A stretch of 64,000 nucleotides of DNA. Source: Mucidula mucida (lineage: Eukaryota; Basidiomycota; Agaricomycetes; Agaricales; Physalacriaceae). The stretch is taken from the NCBI GenBank assembly GCA_015501055.1, contig JADNYV010000067.1:62001-126000 (forward strand), given 5' to 3'. This document shows positions 1 through 12,277 of this stretch, in pieces; position 1 is the first letter of the stretch; each line of letters begins with the position of its first letter. The position numbers were made by a program, and so were the translations under genes. Below the pieces are notes generated by a model. The model saw only the letters and a list, made by a program, of their open reading frames with translations. It was not told the origin of the DNA and searched no databases.

Positions 1-456
1 AATGCCTTGGCTCTCAGGCCTGGATAGAGTCTGCGAATACAGCGAAATGTCACGCGCCGTATGAAAGCCATCACTGACCAGGCCTAGGAAAGTCTTATTC
101 CGCCATACCAATATAGCGTATGAATAGGGTGGACTGAATATACAATTCAGATGCTCAATCGCGTTCGCTTTGTATCCGGTCACCGTGGGTGTTGGAGCTG
201 TCATAACACTGGCATAGAATTCATGTGATGACAACAACCGACCGCGCAAGCTGATAGCTCACGCCACTATCAAGGAGTTCTACAGGAAATGTATAGAGGC
301 CTGCCGTGATATGGGATGAGACCCTGGAGGGAGCGGGAACGAATCAATAAGGTCGGGATATGAGTGAGCGAATGCTTGGCAGAAAACGGTTGAAGCTGTA
401 TGGAAGGCTCTTCCGGAGTTGTTGGTGGTGAATCATCGATGTCAGTCTCTCTGTCG
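1..456. other. 3' flank of the cyclin; no separate gene seen
   Basis: An acidic, Ser-rich reading frame on the minus strand between about 330 and 540 may be the true C-terminus of the cyclin in another frame. Nothing else is recognisable. Confidence 0.3.
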
Positions 457-1195
457 TCAGAGGACGACGACGAAGACCGAGACGATGCTGAGAAGGAGGT
501 AGGGTATGGGAGAGCACCTTCTGGAAGAGTTCAAACCGGAGGTAGACCAGACCTCGGCAACGAGCAAATCTTGATAAGGCGTGTAATCCGACATTGTCAC
601 TTTTAGATCGAAGTCAAGAGCCACGAGAAACTCGTATTCGATGCGCGCTAATTCGGCTGTGTCGAACGTCTTTGTGCATGCGGCCCATTGCCAGTTTTTT
701 GGCCCAACATCGTTGGTGAACTACAGAAAGATAATCCGTAAGGCACGAATTAAGAGGCTCAAAATAAACGATGTCAGACCTTGAGGCGACAATGATTGCA
801 CCAATGAATAGACGTTCGGGCATATAGTCATGGCCGGAAATGTGAATGCGCGTCTTTATGCGGTCCATATAGACCATTGCCGTAAGAATGACAGGCATGG
901 AAACCTGCGCGCGGGAAAGTGTATGTGCCACAAACGATGTGAGCTGGTGATGTCTGTGACGGCGCCGTAGTGTACGTCCGCGTACGAAGGGAGGTGGAGA
1001 ATATCCCATTGCGAACTCCACTGCGTCTAGAATGCGGTTGACACAGTAGTCTGGAGCAGGAATTAGAAACTGTTTGCGACCATAGGAATGAAACGGACCT
1101 ATGACTCGCCGGGTGACCCTCAGGTTCATCAATTCATCGAGGAGTACAGATGCGGCAGATGATGAGGAAGGTACAGAGACGGAAGATGCAGCCAT
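457..1195 (-). CDS. PCL1/2-like (Pho85-type) cyclin, frame broken at the intron
   Basis: Probable regulatory subunit of a Pho85/Cdk5-type cyclin-dependent kinase. Exon 1 (1195-780) starts with a Ser-rich stretch and then carries the cyclin box: the signature LSRAQVSMPVILTAMVYMDR is at residues 93-112, followed by the helix with ERLFIGAIIVAS. A 59-bp GT..AG intron (779-721) separates exon 2, which reads FTNDVGPKNWQWAACTKTFD and then ARIEYEFLVALDFDLKVT. Both blocks match fungal Pho85 cyclins in order and spacing. As sequenced, exon 1 ends in phase 2 and exon 2 needs phase 0; one extra A before the donor would give the family sequence ASK-FTND. The frame after about residue 200 is unclear: a Ser/Asp/Glu/Pro-rich alternative frame runs on towards position 330. 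The family call is firm; whether the gene is intact is not. Confidence 0.72.
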
Positions 1196-2513
1196 GATTC
1201 GCTAAGTGATATGACGGCTTGATAATATAGTTTCGTACTTATATAGTCTTGGTGGCGAACCTCGGGGTCAGCCAAGAACGAACGATGATAGGTCTAGGTG
1301 TGACTTTGTCGTATTACATTGACATCGTGACTGAAAATGGAGGGACGGCAGAATCTAGACCTTCATCTATGTCTTGAGAGCCAATCAGAATTTCCAGTAC
1401 ACGTAGATCGAGTAATCCTTCGGGACGGGCATTGAAGCCTACCTATGAAAACACAACTTGAGCCCATGATATTTAATATAAAGAAATGTGGGGTGACTGA
1501 CGCTTTAACCTTAATGCTAGGGTGTCTCGGCGTTGACGAAGGTCAATCTAGCCAATCTCAAAGCCTCCGTTGTCTTCAAGGACGAGTAGAAGCAAGAGGG
1601 ACGCCCGATCCGGATCTCAAACACGATTCCCACGACACCCCCCCCCCAGTTTTAGGAAGGACCCTTGGACGGCTCCTCAACGGCAGAGCTGTGTGTTTGT
1701 CAGCGACTCGCTCGAGGCTTGAGCTAGCGACAGCGAGACGGTTGACTATGAGTGCATGAACAGCTATAAGTGCTCGCATTGAGCAACATATCTCTTACAG
1801 TCTTGCAATTCAGCAAATACAGTACTATCTCCCGCTTACACCTTCATACTTGACGGGGGCAACCTGATTACATTTGGGAACATAAATTACACTAAACACA
1901 TTATCTGCAAATTCATGTCTTCCTGACATTCAAGTTCAGCACCCGCAATGGTGCAAACCTCTTCTCTCATGTGAACTGTCCACGCTGCACGGCTCTTGGA
2001 TGCCGATACGTCACGGCTTCAGCACGGCAAAGCTCGGTTGATGGTCGGCTGGCTCTCGCGTGGCTACATCAGTGTTCGAGATCTGGATCGGGCGTCCCTC
2101 TTGAGTAGAAGCTGTCCGACTGGATATAGTCTGATGAGCGATTTTTGAGAAACCCGTATATACACAAAGAGTATAGGTAGACTCACAAGCGCAATGAAGT
2201 CACTAAGAGGATCTGCACTGAACTTGCCACAGTCGACGTTCGGTAACAGGGCAACGGCATCATAAGAGTCGAAGAAAGTTGCTGCTGCATGGGCAGAGTG
2301 GAAAAGCGAGTACAGATCATCCAAAAATCATCGAAACAAACAACACCAAATGAAACCGGTTAAGTGATCGATCGACGCGCCATTGTTCTCAACGACCGCC
2401 ATGTACATGATCTGGCCTTTGTTGCTTACCACCACCACTCACCTTTACCGTTACTTTTTGCCATGGTATCAGATCCCAGTGCGTCTCTTTGAGTCGCTGT
2501 TAGACATCCTCTA
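1196..2513. other. Intergenic, no gene recognised
   Basis: Only short open frames without recognisable motifs. A run of ten C residues lies near 1640. The stretch would hold the upstream regions of the divergent cyclin (-) and F-box (+) genes. Confidence 0.4.
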
Positions 2514-4201
2514 ATGATTGCAGAATCAGCGCTAATCCTCCAAGAGACGCAACCACTGCTTAACGCGGTGATCACTCATGGTGCATTCGCGTCGCTGAGC
2601 AAGGCCTACTCGGGGAACAACTATCCATCATCACAAGAGGATGCAGAAATTCACGATCTCATGTCTGTCTGCGCCGACAGTCTCGATATACTGGATCAGC
2701 ACATCGACAAAGCCACATACGGCTTGGAAACTTTGGAAAAATTTAGGGCGGATATATCCACGGCCCACAAGCAATACAAAATTCTAACACATCCTTTCCG
2801 AAGGCTCCCGGCAGAGCTCCTGCGAGAGGTATTCCTCGCGCTATCCGACGTCGACGATTCCGAAGGACTGCACTCCCCGGCTGACGCGAAACACGCGCCA
2901 ACGTTACATCCGTGGAACATAGCCGAAGTTTGTCACTCTTGGAGAGAGATTGCAATATCAACGCCTCTTCTCTGGACGCAGTTCTCTTTCAACCTGAGTT
3001 ATATATCCGCAGTGGCTGCCCAGGAGAAGTGGGCCGCGATGACCAATCTGCAATTATGTCGCTGCTCAACATACGACATCGACATGGAGCTGAGTGCTGT
3101 CTTTGAATCGGTCTTCAATGACTGCGCAGAGCTTATCCTTCCGCTCATTCTCGAGACGGCGCCGCGCTGGAGATCTCTAGCCATCACTCTCCCTCGATTA
3201 GAACTGGCTTTTCTCACGCCAATCGCTAACCGCCTCCCCAACTTGCAAAAGTTGTCGATCAACATTCCCTCCACTCTTTCCGAAATGGGCAGTGATACGG
3301 ATCCGTATACCCTCTTCGAAACCGCGTCAAAGCTGCGCCACATTGTCTTGGATAAGAAGAAGGAGATAGCCGAGCTCCTGGTTCTGCCATGGGACCAAAT
3401 TACGACCTTTGAAGACATCGGTCCTCGCCGCCCATCCCACCACCTCTCCATTCTGCGCATTGCCCCAAATCTGGAGCATTTCAGCATCACTGGCGATACG
3501 ATTGCCGAGGACCGGTCAAATCCCAACAATCCCGTGTTCGCCATGCAGTCCGTCCGGGCATTGTCTTTACAATCATTGACAGTAGGCGCGCTGACTTTCG
3601 ACCTAGAGCACATTCTTATTCAACTCGAAATGCCCGCTCTCAAGTCGCTTACGATCCTTGGCGCACCAGACTTGAAGCCTTTCCAGGAGATGCTTTTGCG
3701 TTCGCAATGTACGCTGACCCACATCGGCATCCTCGCCCCGCGGGGCTTCCTTGAACAACCCAAGAAAATGGCAAAGTTCCTGCGGCCGCACACGCATATC
3801 GAGTCTTTGACGATTCATGCACCGTCTGCTGAATCGGATAGTTCCACCGAAATCTCTCTTTACATATTGGGGTCGCTCGCTTACCCACCGAAAGCGCCGG
3901 AAGCGAAAAGCAGGAGAAGGGCGAAGGAAAGTGAGGGAACGGATGATCAGCTTTCGGCGAAGGACGAGGCGAGAAGGTGGAGGCGTTGATTCCGCTTCTC
4001 CCTCATCTCAAGACGATAGAGGCTTCAGCGCCGCAGCTTGATCTTACAGACGCTTTCCAAGCCATAGAGTCCCGGTTGGAGCTACCTGCAGATGCGGAGG
4101 TCGTTGCCTTACAACACCTGATCATTGGCTCGCGATGGGAGTGGGACGAGGCTGAGACACTCGAGCGCCTGCGCTCCAAGGGTTTGATGATTACGACGTA
4201 A
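2514..4201 (+). CDS. F-box/LRR-type protein
   Basis: Probable substrate-recognition subunit of an SCF ubiquitin ligase. A 491-codon frame opens at the ATG at 2514. After an N-terminal helical segment it has an F-box at about residues 97-160, with LPAELLREVFLALSDV and later EVCHSWREIAISTPLLWTQF, the usual Agaricomycete layout in which the F-box ends in a W-R-x-I-A-x-x-x-P-x-L-W block. Irregular leucine-rich repeats follow (LPNLQKLSINIPS, LSILRIAPNLEHFSI). The frame stops at 3989, but a frame one base lower continues with LIPLLPHLKTIEASAPQ to 4201, which looks like the natural C-terminus (last LRR, then LQHLIIGSRWEWDEAETLERL). No splice pair fits, so a single missing base near 3950-3975 is the simplest reading. 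The substrate is unknown. Confidence 0.7.
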
Positions 4202-5260
4202 TGCTATTTGAGAGGGCATCTCCTGTGTAACGTGTATGAACACTGATGATTATTATCGAAGTTTATGAACGCAAGATGCCTCTGAGTCCCACGTTGAGGT
4301 GGCACTGGCAGCAGTGGATAATTCTCTTTTTGGTTTGTTCCTTCTTTCCTTTCTGCCACCACTACCACGGATGACCGCCGACTCCGCCAGAGGCGTGGTC
4401 ATCAAAAGAGGGTTCCCTATATACTTATGTCGCGCTCAAGGCCTGTCAGCTCTTCGTTATTATTTACAACAAGGGAAAACTCATCTTTTATAGGTTTAGT
4501 CGTTGATGGTCGATTATCACAGCCTCTTTATCAATGCGGCGATTATATTTCTGCGCCTATCGTATGAATGAGCGCCGGCACCAGTCAAACAAAACTACGA
4601 GGTCTCCGCGGGAAACAACTATATCAAGACTGTCTGGTACATATCGGACATCACCGCTCTCGCCGTGCTGCAATCTGCGGGTGTATCAGCAATTTAGCAC
4701 GACAACGCGGGCGTATGCAGTCGTGAAACGAAACAGCAGGTGTCTACCAAGGCAGAAGTGGCCTTGACTACGCCGCGTTTAGTATCCAGCAAGGGAGGCA
4801 AACAACAGAGAAACGAGTGGCTCTTTAGGTGTATTTGGGTCATCTCCTGGTAGCCTCCTTGCTGATTGATTCCCGCTTGTCTCAGATTAGAGCGCTCACT
4901 CTTGTTGCCTAGCATACCTCTCAACCTCAGTTGGCCACTTGACTGCATTGCGTTCCCGTCATCAGTAAATGCCGCTGTCGTCCGTCGAAAGCAACGCGGC
5001 TTTGAGGAAGGCCTACTAGCGTACGGTCGCCATCGTCGGTGACAGCGGCATTTCCGAGTCTGACTATTCTCGAAGGATCACCATGGAGTCTACCAGAAAT
5101 AAGCTGCAGGTTTAAATGACATGGAGATTTGTCTCTCAAACTTATTGGCGGGCCCATTCGAAATCCTCTATACTCAGCTGCAGGCAGCTTGACTCACTTC
5201 CAAGGCGAGTTCAGTTCGTTGAGCAGAGGTTGATGTTAATACGCTTCTTCTGATAAGTAG
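4202..5260. other. Intergenic, no gene recognised
   Basis: Several frames of 60-84 codons are present but none shows a family motif, coherent splicing or a signal peptide. Confidence 0.4.
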
Positions 5261-7524
5261 ATGCATCTCACCGTCTTCACATCTATCGTTATTTTATCAG
5301 TCGCTGTCGGCGCATCACCCGTCAACCGCATCGCTACCGGGGATGATACTGTGCTTTTACTAGAACAAGACTCCCGACACGTTCAGAAGAACTCCTAGCC
5401 AGAAATGACACGCGTTCAACGACGACTGCGAGTCTGGTACGACGTGTCGTCGCTGGATGGGAGAATGGCAGGAACGATGGATTTGATCTCGGAACCAAGA
5501 TACATTGTCTATTCATGGCCGGGGTGGGTTCGTATCCTCCGACATTCTGAACTTCTTACTGACTTATGACACCACCAGTTCTCAGCCGAGAACTTGAAGG
5601 CTACCGATTACAAGCCACGAGGTCTCGGATACATATCCCATTGCTTGGATGGAGAAGGTCAGTCAACAAGGCACCGAGAAATGGGTAAAGAAATCTGTCA
5701 CATATACGGAGTGTCGACCGAAAGGCGGCTTGAGGAAGGATAATGGCAATGTGGTGGATCCTGACTATATAAAGGATAAGCCAGAGCGCCTGAAGAAAGA
5801 TATACCTCGGAATCCTGCTCAGTGTATGTGGCCTGCTTCCATCCCGTTCGTGTTCTCAATGTCTTGGACAGGTGAAGTCTGTTCCAGGGTTCTTGTTTGT
5901 CGCGCCGTCTTCTGATTGACAATTCGTGATTTGACAGTGCGACCATCTCCTGGAGGCCAATGAGGTGTGCCGTTCTTCATTAGTCATATCCTGTGCCACT
6001 CATACCACAGCTTATTGGTAGATCGTCGAAGCGCTCACATACTACGACTTCAACCCTAACGTCGAGGGCGGAGATCAGCCAAGTACTAAGCAGAAATTGA
6101 CATCACTCAGTACGTCGGACGCCGAGGTACAGTGGTTTCAATGGCATTTCCGATTCAAGTTCAATCGTTTGAAAGACGCTCTGCCATCAACCGGAGTACA
6201 AAGAATTCCTGCAGGGCATTGAAGATATCATGAACAGCGGACAGAGTATGTATCATTCATCCTCTGAGGGCATGCAGAGGGCTCCTTATGTATCTTCACA
6301 GACATGAGACCCTTATTCAATAATCCAAGTAAGCGCTCGATGTTCCTTATCCGTAAACATTAGTATGGCATAACGAACAAACCTTTCAGATCTGAAAAAA
6401 TCGAATTTAATCGACCCACTGCGTATCAATAAAAGCACACAGAATGGCGTTAATGGAGCTACAGCGACTAAGTTGGATCCTGGTATCAAGAAGGTATGTG
6501 TTTTTGTTATCAAGTACAATCAACTGTGACTCGTTACGCACTTCGTTCAGCTCAAAAAGAGTTTCGAGAAGGAAGGTACCCCGGAAAAGGCGTACATGGC
6601 AATCCTTGGTTGGTTCAGCCCTTGGGCATGCTCTGATCCCTATTGATCAAAGACGACACAGATGCGCATATGAAAGCTACGCAGGAGAACAGAGAAGCCA
6701 CAGCCAAAGAGATAGACGACCTCATCGCCAATCTTGAGTTTAAGGACACAGATGCCGCCAAGATCTGGAAGAAGAGTACGTGATGACCTCAAGTGTTCTC
6801 AAGTATCACTTACGTCCTACGCAAGTGGATCTCACCCGCCGTGTCGCCTGGAAGAACATCAAACCCGGCTCTGCGTCCTCTTCGACGCGTAGTGCTATGT
6901 ATGGCCGCATGCAGGTTAGTTTTAACCACGGTTATCCCTTTGGAAGCTCATGGCACTTCTGCTGGCAGGACATGAACAATCGCGCTTTAAGCATTTACGA
7001 TGTCAAGGTTCAATTGACGTCGTTCCGGCAAAAACCAGTCCTCGTTGCAAGTCAGAAGAGTAAGCGATGTTTCTGTAAGAGCATATAACACTGCTGACAA
7101 TCGATACCCAGAACCCCATTCCTTCGACGATGACTCCCAAGATGGGGACCAGGACGACTCGAACAATCCGGATGACTCAAATGATCAGGACCACTCGACA
7201 GATGGGGGCGACCATCAAGATGAGGATGACCCGAAAGATGGGGGCGACTCGAAGGATCCAGACGATTTGGACAAAGATAAGGATGAGTCCAAGGATCAAG
7301 GCAAGTCGAAGGATAAGGATCAGTCGAAGGATACGGACAAGCCCAAGGATGGGGATAGCAAAGATGGGGAGGACTCAGAGTCAGACAATCAGGAGAAGCC
7401 AAAAAATCAGGATACGTCGAAAGATGAGGACACGTCCAAGTCGAAAGGTGCTCTGGATCAAGAGGAAAACGGGGAGGAGGAGGAGGAGGAGGAGGAGGAG
7501 GAGGAGGAGGGATCTAACAATTAG
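5261..7524 (+). CDS. Hypothetical secreted protein with acidic repeat tail
   Basis: Not a family I recognise. The first exon starts at an ATG at 5261 with a classic signal peptide (MHLTVFTSIVILSVAVGASP). Coding-looking blocks joined by short introns follow: FSAENLKATDYKPRGLGYI near 5580, a block near 5650-5820, IVEALTYYDFNPNVEGGD near 6020, DDLIANLEFKDTDAAKIW near 6710-6770, DLTRRVAWKNIKPG after a GT..AG intron at 6777, and DMNNRALSIYDVKVQLTSF at 6970. The last exon (from 7112 after a 51-bp intron) encodes about 130 residues of D/S/K/Q repeats (Ser-Lys-Asp, Asp-Gly-Asp) ending in about twelve consecutive Glu residues. The central exons are predicted with low precision. An extracellular or wall-associated protein is inferred only from the signal peptide. 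Confidence 0.4.
7112..7524 (+). repeat. Degenerate hexamer/trinucleotide coding repeat (acidic tail)
   Basis: Roughly 6-bp degenerate units of the form gay-tcn-aar and gat-gay-nnn, ending in a (GAG/GAGGAG)n run at 7475-7509. They encode an Asp/Ser/Lys/Glu-rich, surely disordered tail. The pure GAG run is a likely site of length variation. Confidence 0.7.
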
Positions 7525-8221
7525 AGCTTAGAGCTGAGACAGCAATCACCTCGATGTACTAGTACGTCGTCAAAGGCCTCTCCATGACGTGCTTCCGGGT
7601 TCCGAGTCCTGCGTTCCATTTCAGCGCTAGGCTAGATGCTCACAGTCGCCTTCTCGATGGGCGGCAACACCATCAATTGTACCACGGTGTTCCGGGCCTG
7701 TATGCAGGAGTAGGCCCGGCCTCGTATTGGGAGTCGGACGCCCATCAAGGCTCAGAAGTACCGACAACAATTTTGAAGGAGACGCTTTGCCTTTGGCGAT
7801 GTCAATACTCTCACCGGACTCAGCCTTAGGAATCTGACACAAGGCGCGTAAACGGGAATAACATCTTTTGTTTCGTCCAAGCGCTAAATTCTATCAACTC
7901 GGGCACGTTGATTCCGGAATACCGATGGCATACTTGCTCTGTACATAAGTATAACCTAAACGTGCGGTTCGGGATGTCACTCTGGGAGTCTTGGGATTTC
8001 AAGTCCTGGATTCAAGTTGTCGCGCCCTCGTTGACTGGAACACCCCCCTCGTTCGGTATTTATCATGGTGCTCAAGCCTGGTCATTCACATTCGTATACT
8101 ATATATAGATCACCCGTCATATTGAAGTTGGGATTGTACACGGTGTCAATACTAATAATTGGTCTCTGCAGGTCGTTGTCTTCCATCAACGCTGCTTTCT
8201 GCGAAATTCTAAAACTGAGTC
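7525..8221. other. Intergenic between convergent genes, nothing recognised
   Basis: Holds the 3' ends of the acidic-tail gene (+) and the DUF6534 gene (-). No coding motif is seen. Confidence 0.4.
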
Positions 8222-9652
8222 TCAGTTGAAGCTATACCAACGTTTGGCTTGAGAACTAACCTCAAGCGCAAGGTCCCGGTCGTCCGCCGCCATCTCGGTT
8301 ATGCGGGTCTCGACAAGTGGGCGCAAACGCTGCCCAAATTGGATTGATCTGAGCGCATCATGTTCGACATCAGCCCAGAAGGAGCTTTGCGCGATGACGA
8401 TCATGTCGTTCTGCTTTTCCAGGGAACCACGATAGTTCAGAGTGGCCATCAAGGTGTTGGAGTAACTGTAGTTATCGGTGTGTCAAACATTGAGAGAGGG
8501 CTAAGAAGCAAGCATCCTTGACCTACAGTTTGCCGAGCATGAGAAAGAATATGAAGTGTATATTGTACTCGTGCGAGGTCAGGAACACTGTCAGCTCTGT
8601 AATCGCCCCGAGGCTTGTGATCATGCCCGTTTCCACGTTAAACCGGACGAGTTTGTTGATGAGATTCGCGGTGGAGTAAACTCCTAGTACACCGGGACTG
8701 GTAGGTTTGCGTCGAATGAGAATAGCGACAAGGGAAATGGTGATAATTATGTCGCATGCTGCACTTCCGACGAGCCAGATCTATGCACTGTCAACGCGTG
8801 TAGTATGAGATGTCATAGAAAGTTATCGGCTCACAGTGGTCTCGTTCGATAGCTTGAACAGGTCGAAAACTCCCGCACCGCGAATGAAGAACTAGACATT
8901 CTGTGGTAACCACAAACTGAAAGACGGACGTGGGGGAACATACTCACAAGTATATCGAAGTGAAACACTACCGTCACTTGCACTAGCATAATCTGACAGG
9001 GGAGAGTCAGTCCAGCCCAGAGTCATAGTACGTTGCGGCATCGTACCAAGACTATTATGAGGGGTACCCATATTATCTGTGCTAAGCAATAGATGCGCCA
9101 TGCGTAGAACGTCTGAGCCATTCCAGCCACTTGGTGTAAAATAATGTCAGTCAATGGTCAAGATAGTAGATTCTAGGCGACACTCACTGATTCCTGAGAG
9201 CGGCGACAATGGCTCCCAGCTCCAGTCGATTATGAGAATAGAATCAAGATCGCCCCACCATGGACCGTAGGCGTTCCATGCGCCGATGGTCATGAAGATA
9301 GTGAAAACCGTTTCGAGGAGAAATAGAGACCAAACTAAGAGAGTTTACTTGGTGGTAACATAAAGAGATGAGCCGACAAACCAGTAAGTTTGAGCGCCTT
9401 TCTATCATTGGGGAATTTTTCGGAGTACAAGTCTATGACGAGATTGCACGTTAACAACGAAACGGAAGCCAGACGGGAAGTATACGGACAGACTTGCACG
9501 ATGAGCATACCATATAGGCAGTAGCTCCACATGTAGCCCAGTATTAGAGGGCCCGTCCTTGAGTCTTTAAGTTAACGATGTCCGAACCGTAGAACATGAC
9601 GGGAAACGCACAGTAGTTCGAGGTTCACGCCTGGTATCTGGACCGGCGCCAT
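8222..9652 (-). CDS. DUF6534 seven-transmembrane protein (copy 1)
   Basis: Agaricomycete-specific integral membrane protein of unknown function, thought to have seven helices. I start it at the ATG at 9652 (MAPVQIPGVNLELL, then a GTGCGT donor). In order, exons read GPLILGYMWSYCLYGMLIVQ (TM1), FPNDRKALKLT (the conserved FPxDR-x-x-LK loop), LLETVFTIFMTIGAWNAYG, IIDWSWEPL, AQTFYAWRIYCLAQI (the hallmark Q-x-F-Y-A-W-R), a long TM segment near 8720 and ITELTVFLTS near 8600. The C-terminal hallmark NTLMATLNYRGSLE is followed by a charged tail ending at 8222. All pieces lie in family order with short GT..AG introns, so the gene looks intact. A receptor-like role is only a guess from topology. Confidence 0.82.
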
Positions 9653-10424
9653 GAATTAGTAGATCGCTACCCATGATGCTGCATCGCGCGTACATATTCT
9701 AGTTTAGGCGCGCATAGATCATCTGTTCGGCTTGCATTCATGTCGTAAAAGAGGAGAGTTGCTCTACTAGGCGCGCAGTGGATGCTGATCAACGCCTGTG
9801 AAACGGAATTACGGAGCACCTGCGAGAGCTAGTACACCGGTGTTACATTTCTTGTGTCGCACCGAGGCATGATAATAGTAGCTGAATATACCGCCGGTGA
9901 CATGCAGATACTCGTTTCACGCCCGAGAAGTATGATAGTAGCGCGAAGCAGCTGGTCGCTGAAAGGAAGTGAGGTTGATTTCCAGGGGCAAAATGACCCG
10001 GAGTGGACAGTGTGGCTGTGTAACGTGCCTTGCTATACAATTCGAAGCAAGACGCACCAGTTCCCCAAGTCTCTATTGTGCGTGATATAGTTCACTAGCA
10101 GTCATGATCTTTTATCTACGCCACGCTCTTCTTGCTGACGCTAGCTCTCATCCCATTGCTTATGTCTCTGCAAAGCATCCCGCACGACGAGGGCGGCATT
10201 CGGCAACGCCTGCACGTCGTCCTATAAGGGAACCACGGTCCATGTTGTATCATGAGGATTGTCTCCCTAAACAAGTACGTAAACAGCATATATTATAGGA
10301 TGTCAATGTTATAATCTATTGCAGTTTGGCAATGTAGGATGGTAATTGAGTTTACAGGAGGTCCATGGATAGCAATGATGAGATAGGTGGTACAGATGAA
10401 GGATGACGAACTCTATGTGGATGG
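9653..10424. other. Intergenic, nothing recognised
   Basis: Upstream region of DUF6534 copy 1 and downstream region of the Nramp gene. Short frames only, no motif. Confidence 0.4.
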
Positions 10425-12277
10425 TTATGATGCGCCTCGTCCCAGCTCCACCAGCACGTATACGTTGGCGGTCAGCACTACCATCCATATTATCCCACTG
10501 ATTATAATAACCACATATCCGTTCGAGAAATCAACCCACGTCTGCCCACCCTCGGCATCGTCGGGCCCCCGAACGCGCATGACTCCGCTGAACTTGCTGG
10601 TCAACCAGATCAAGGGCAACGTAATGAAAGGAAGGGTTATTGAGAGTACGACTTGACTGGCAACAAGTAGGGTGTCTATGCCAGAACGTCCAATAGCAAC
10701 CGCGACGGCGAGAGCTGGTATAAGGGCAATGAGACGGGTCGCGAGGCGACGTACGACAGGCTTACAAGGGAATGTCAGTAAGATTGGCAAGTAATGCAAG
10801 GACGAACATACGCTCACGCGCCACTGCAAGAATCCTTCTGAAACAGCTTGCCCTGCGACTGTCGCGATAATAGAGGAACTCTGGCCAGCAGCGAGTAAAG
10901 CGACAGCGAACAAAGTCGCGGCGGACTGTCCGACTAAGTCTCGGATGAGATCGTATGCATCAAATAGACTCGCAGCTCCGTCTCGGTTTACATCATTGAA
11001 GAAAAACACTGAACCCGCCAAGATCAAGATTCTAGGAGCGAAAAGTAAGCAAGGGATCGTGGAAACGCGAGCAAGACTCACAATGAATTAATTAATACAG
11101 CGAAACCCAGAAGCGACGAAACGATGTCAACGATGCCATGGTAGATGTGAGCCGAAACGAAGGACAGCGTGTTGTTTTCCCGATCTCCATGACGAGTAAC
11201 AGTTGTAGAGTAAGAACTGGGGGGAGGGCTCGCGAACGCCGACGTCACGGACGTTAACATCTGTCGCCCAATTCTTTGGCAGACAGAGGGCTTTGCCAGC
11301 TTCTCGGACGATGAATCAGACATATTATCTGTGTCGTTTTCCGCAGGCAGAGGTTTGGAAGAAACCCGGTCCTGTGTAGCCAACGCCGAGCCAAGAAAGA
11401 GAGAATGGGGCATTACCGTAGCACCGATGATGCCAACCGCTAAGTTTACTATCAGTACAAATATATTCACGTCGTGCCGATACGCACAGATGTACAGCCC
11501 TCCAGACTGGAAGATGTATTTTGAGGGCACAAATCCCAGGAACGCATCATCCCATTGGACGTCTACTCGCGAGATGACAATGCACATGCAAACCAGGACA
11601 GCGAGAACCTTGTTAAATTTAGTACGTCCACAGATCACGGAGACTGTTAACTAACCAACGCAGCTATTAAAAACTCAAATAATTTCACCGGCCGGCCACG
11701 TAGAGGGTCTCCAAGGGCAAGAATGAAGATGACATCAAAAGCAGTGATCACAACACCATGCCAGAGCTGCAGTCGAGGAAACAGCATGCATAACGCTATA
11801 GCCGACCCGAGGAGTTCTGCAAGATCAGTGGCGATGATAGCCACCTCAGACAGTGCGTACAAGGGGTACATGAGCAACCATCGGTAGAGCAATTTGTGCT
11901 TTGGGCGATTGTATAGAAGAAGTCTACAGTGGGACGCCAGATCCAATCCCGTCACGCAGCCTAGCTTACTGGCCGACACCTGCCAATATCGTCAGATCGC
12001 GAAGCAGCACGCAGGGTGATGACGCAACTTGAAAAAATATGGCAAAAATGCCGGCGAGAAGGACGACAAACAGCAGCCTATACCCAAACTGCGAGCCTGC
12101 CTGAAGATCAACTCCCCAGTTACCACTACGAGCGTGGTCATGAGAAAATCGCGCATAATGAATTCGGAGGACTTACGGATCAAAATAGGCTACAGCGCAG
12201 ACGATTCCGACGCCGGTGTGCTTTTTAGCATGGTGAAGAACGAGGAGAGCAGTACGTTTCGCGCGCTCGGTGGACAT
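10425..12277 (-). CDS. Nramp/SMF-type divalent metal transporter
   Basis: Proton-coupled Mn2+/Fe2+ importer of the Nramp family, in the plasma or endomembrane. It starts at the ATG at 12277 (MSTERAKRTALLVLHHAKKH). TM1 ends in AVAYFDP at an intron; the next exon opens NWGVDLQAGSQFGYRLLFVV, so the metal-binding DPGN motif is split by the intron. Then come GCVTGLDLASHC, SEVAIIATDLAELLGSAIAL (the conserved helix-3 block), VNLAVGIIGATVMPHSLFLG (the TM6 metal-site motif MPHSLFLGS, usual for fungal Smf proteins), a Ser-rich loop, LLAAGQSSSIIATVAGQAVS (TM8) and terminal TM segments ending at 10425. All signature residues are present, so it is probably functional. Confidence 0.9.

Noticed and set aside
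7112..7531. Repeated units and overlapping long frames in the acidic tail, suggestive of a repeat array
   Set aside because: Units are degenerate 6-bp coding repeats with no spacers; the overlapping frames are composition shadows. Not a CRISPR-like array, and the host is a eukaryote.
11331..11654. 107-codon plus-strand frame over the Nramp gene
   Set aside because: Antisense shadow of the Nramp exons.
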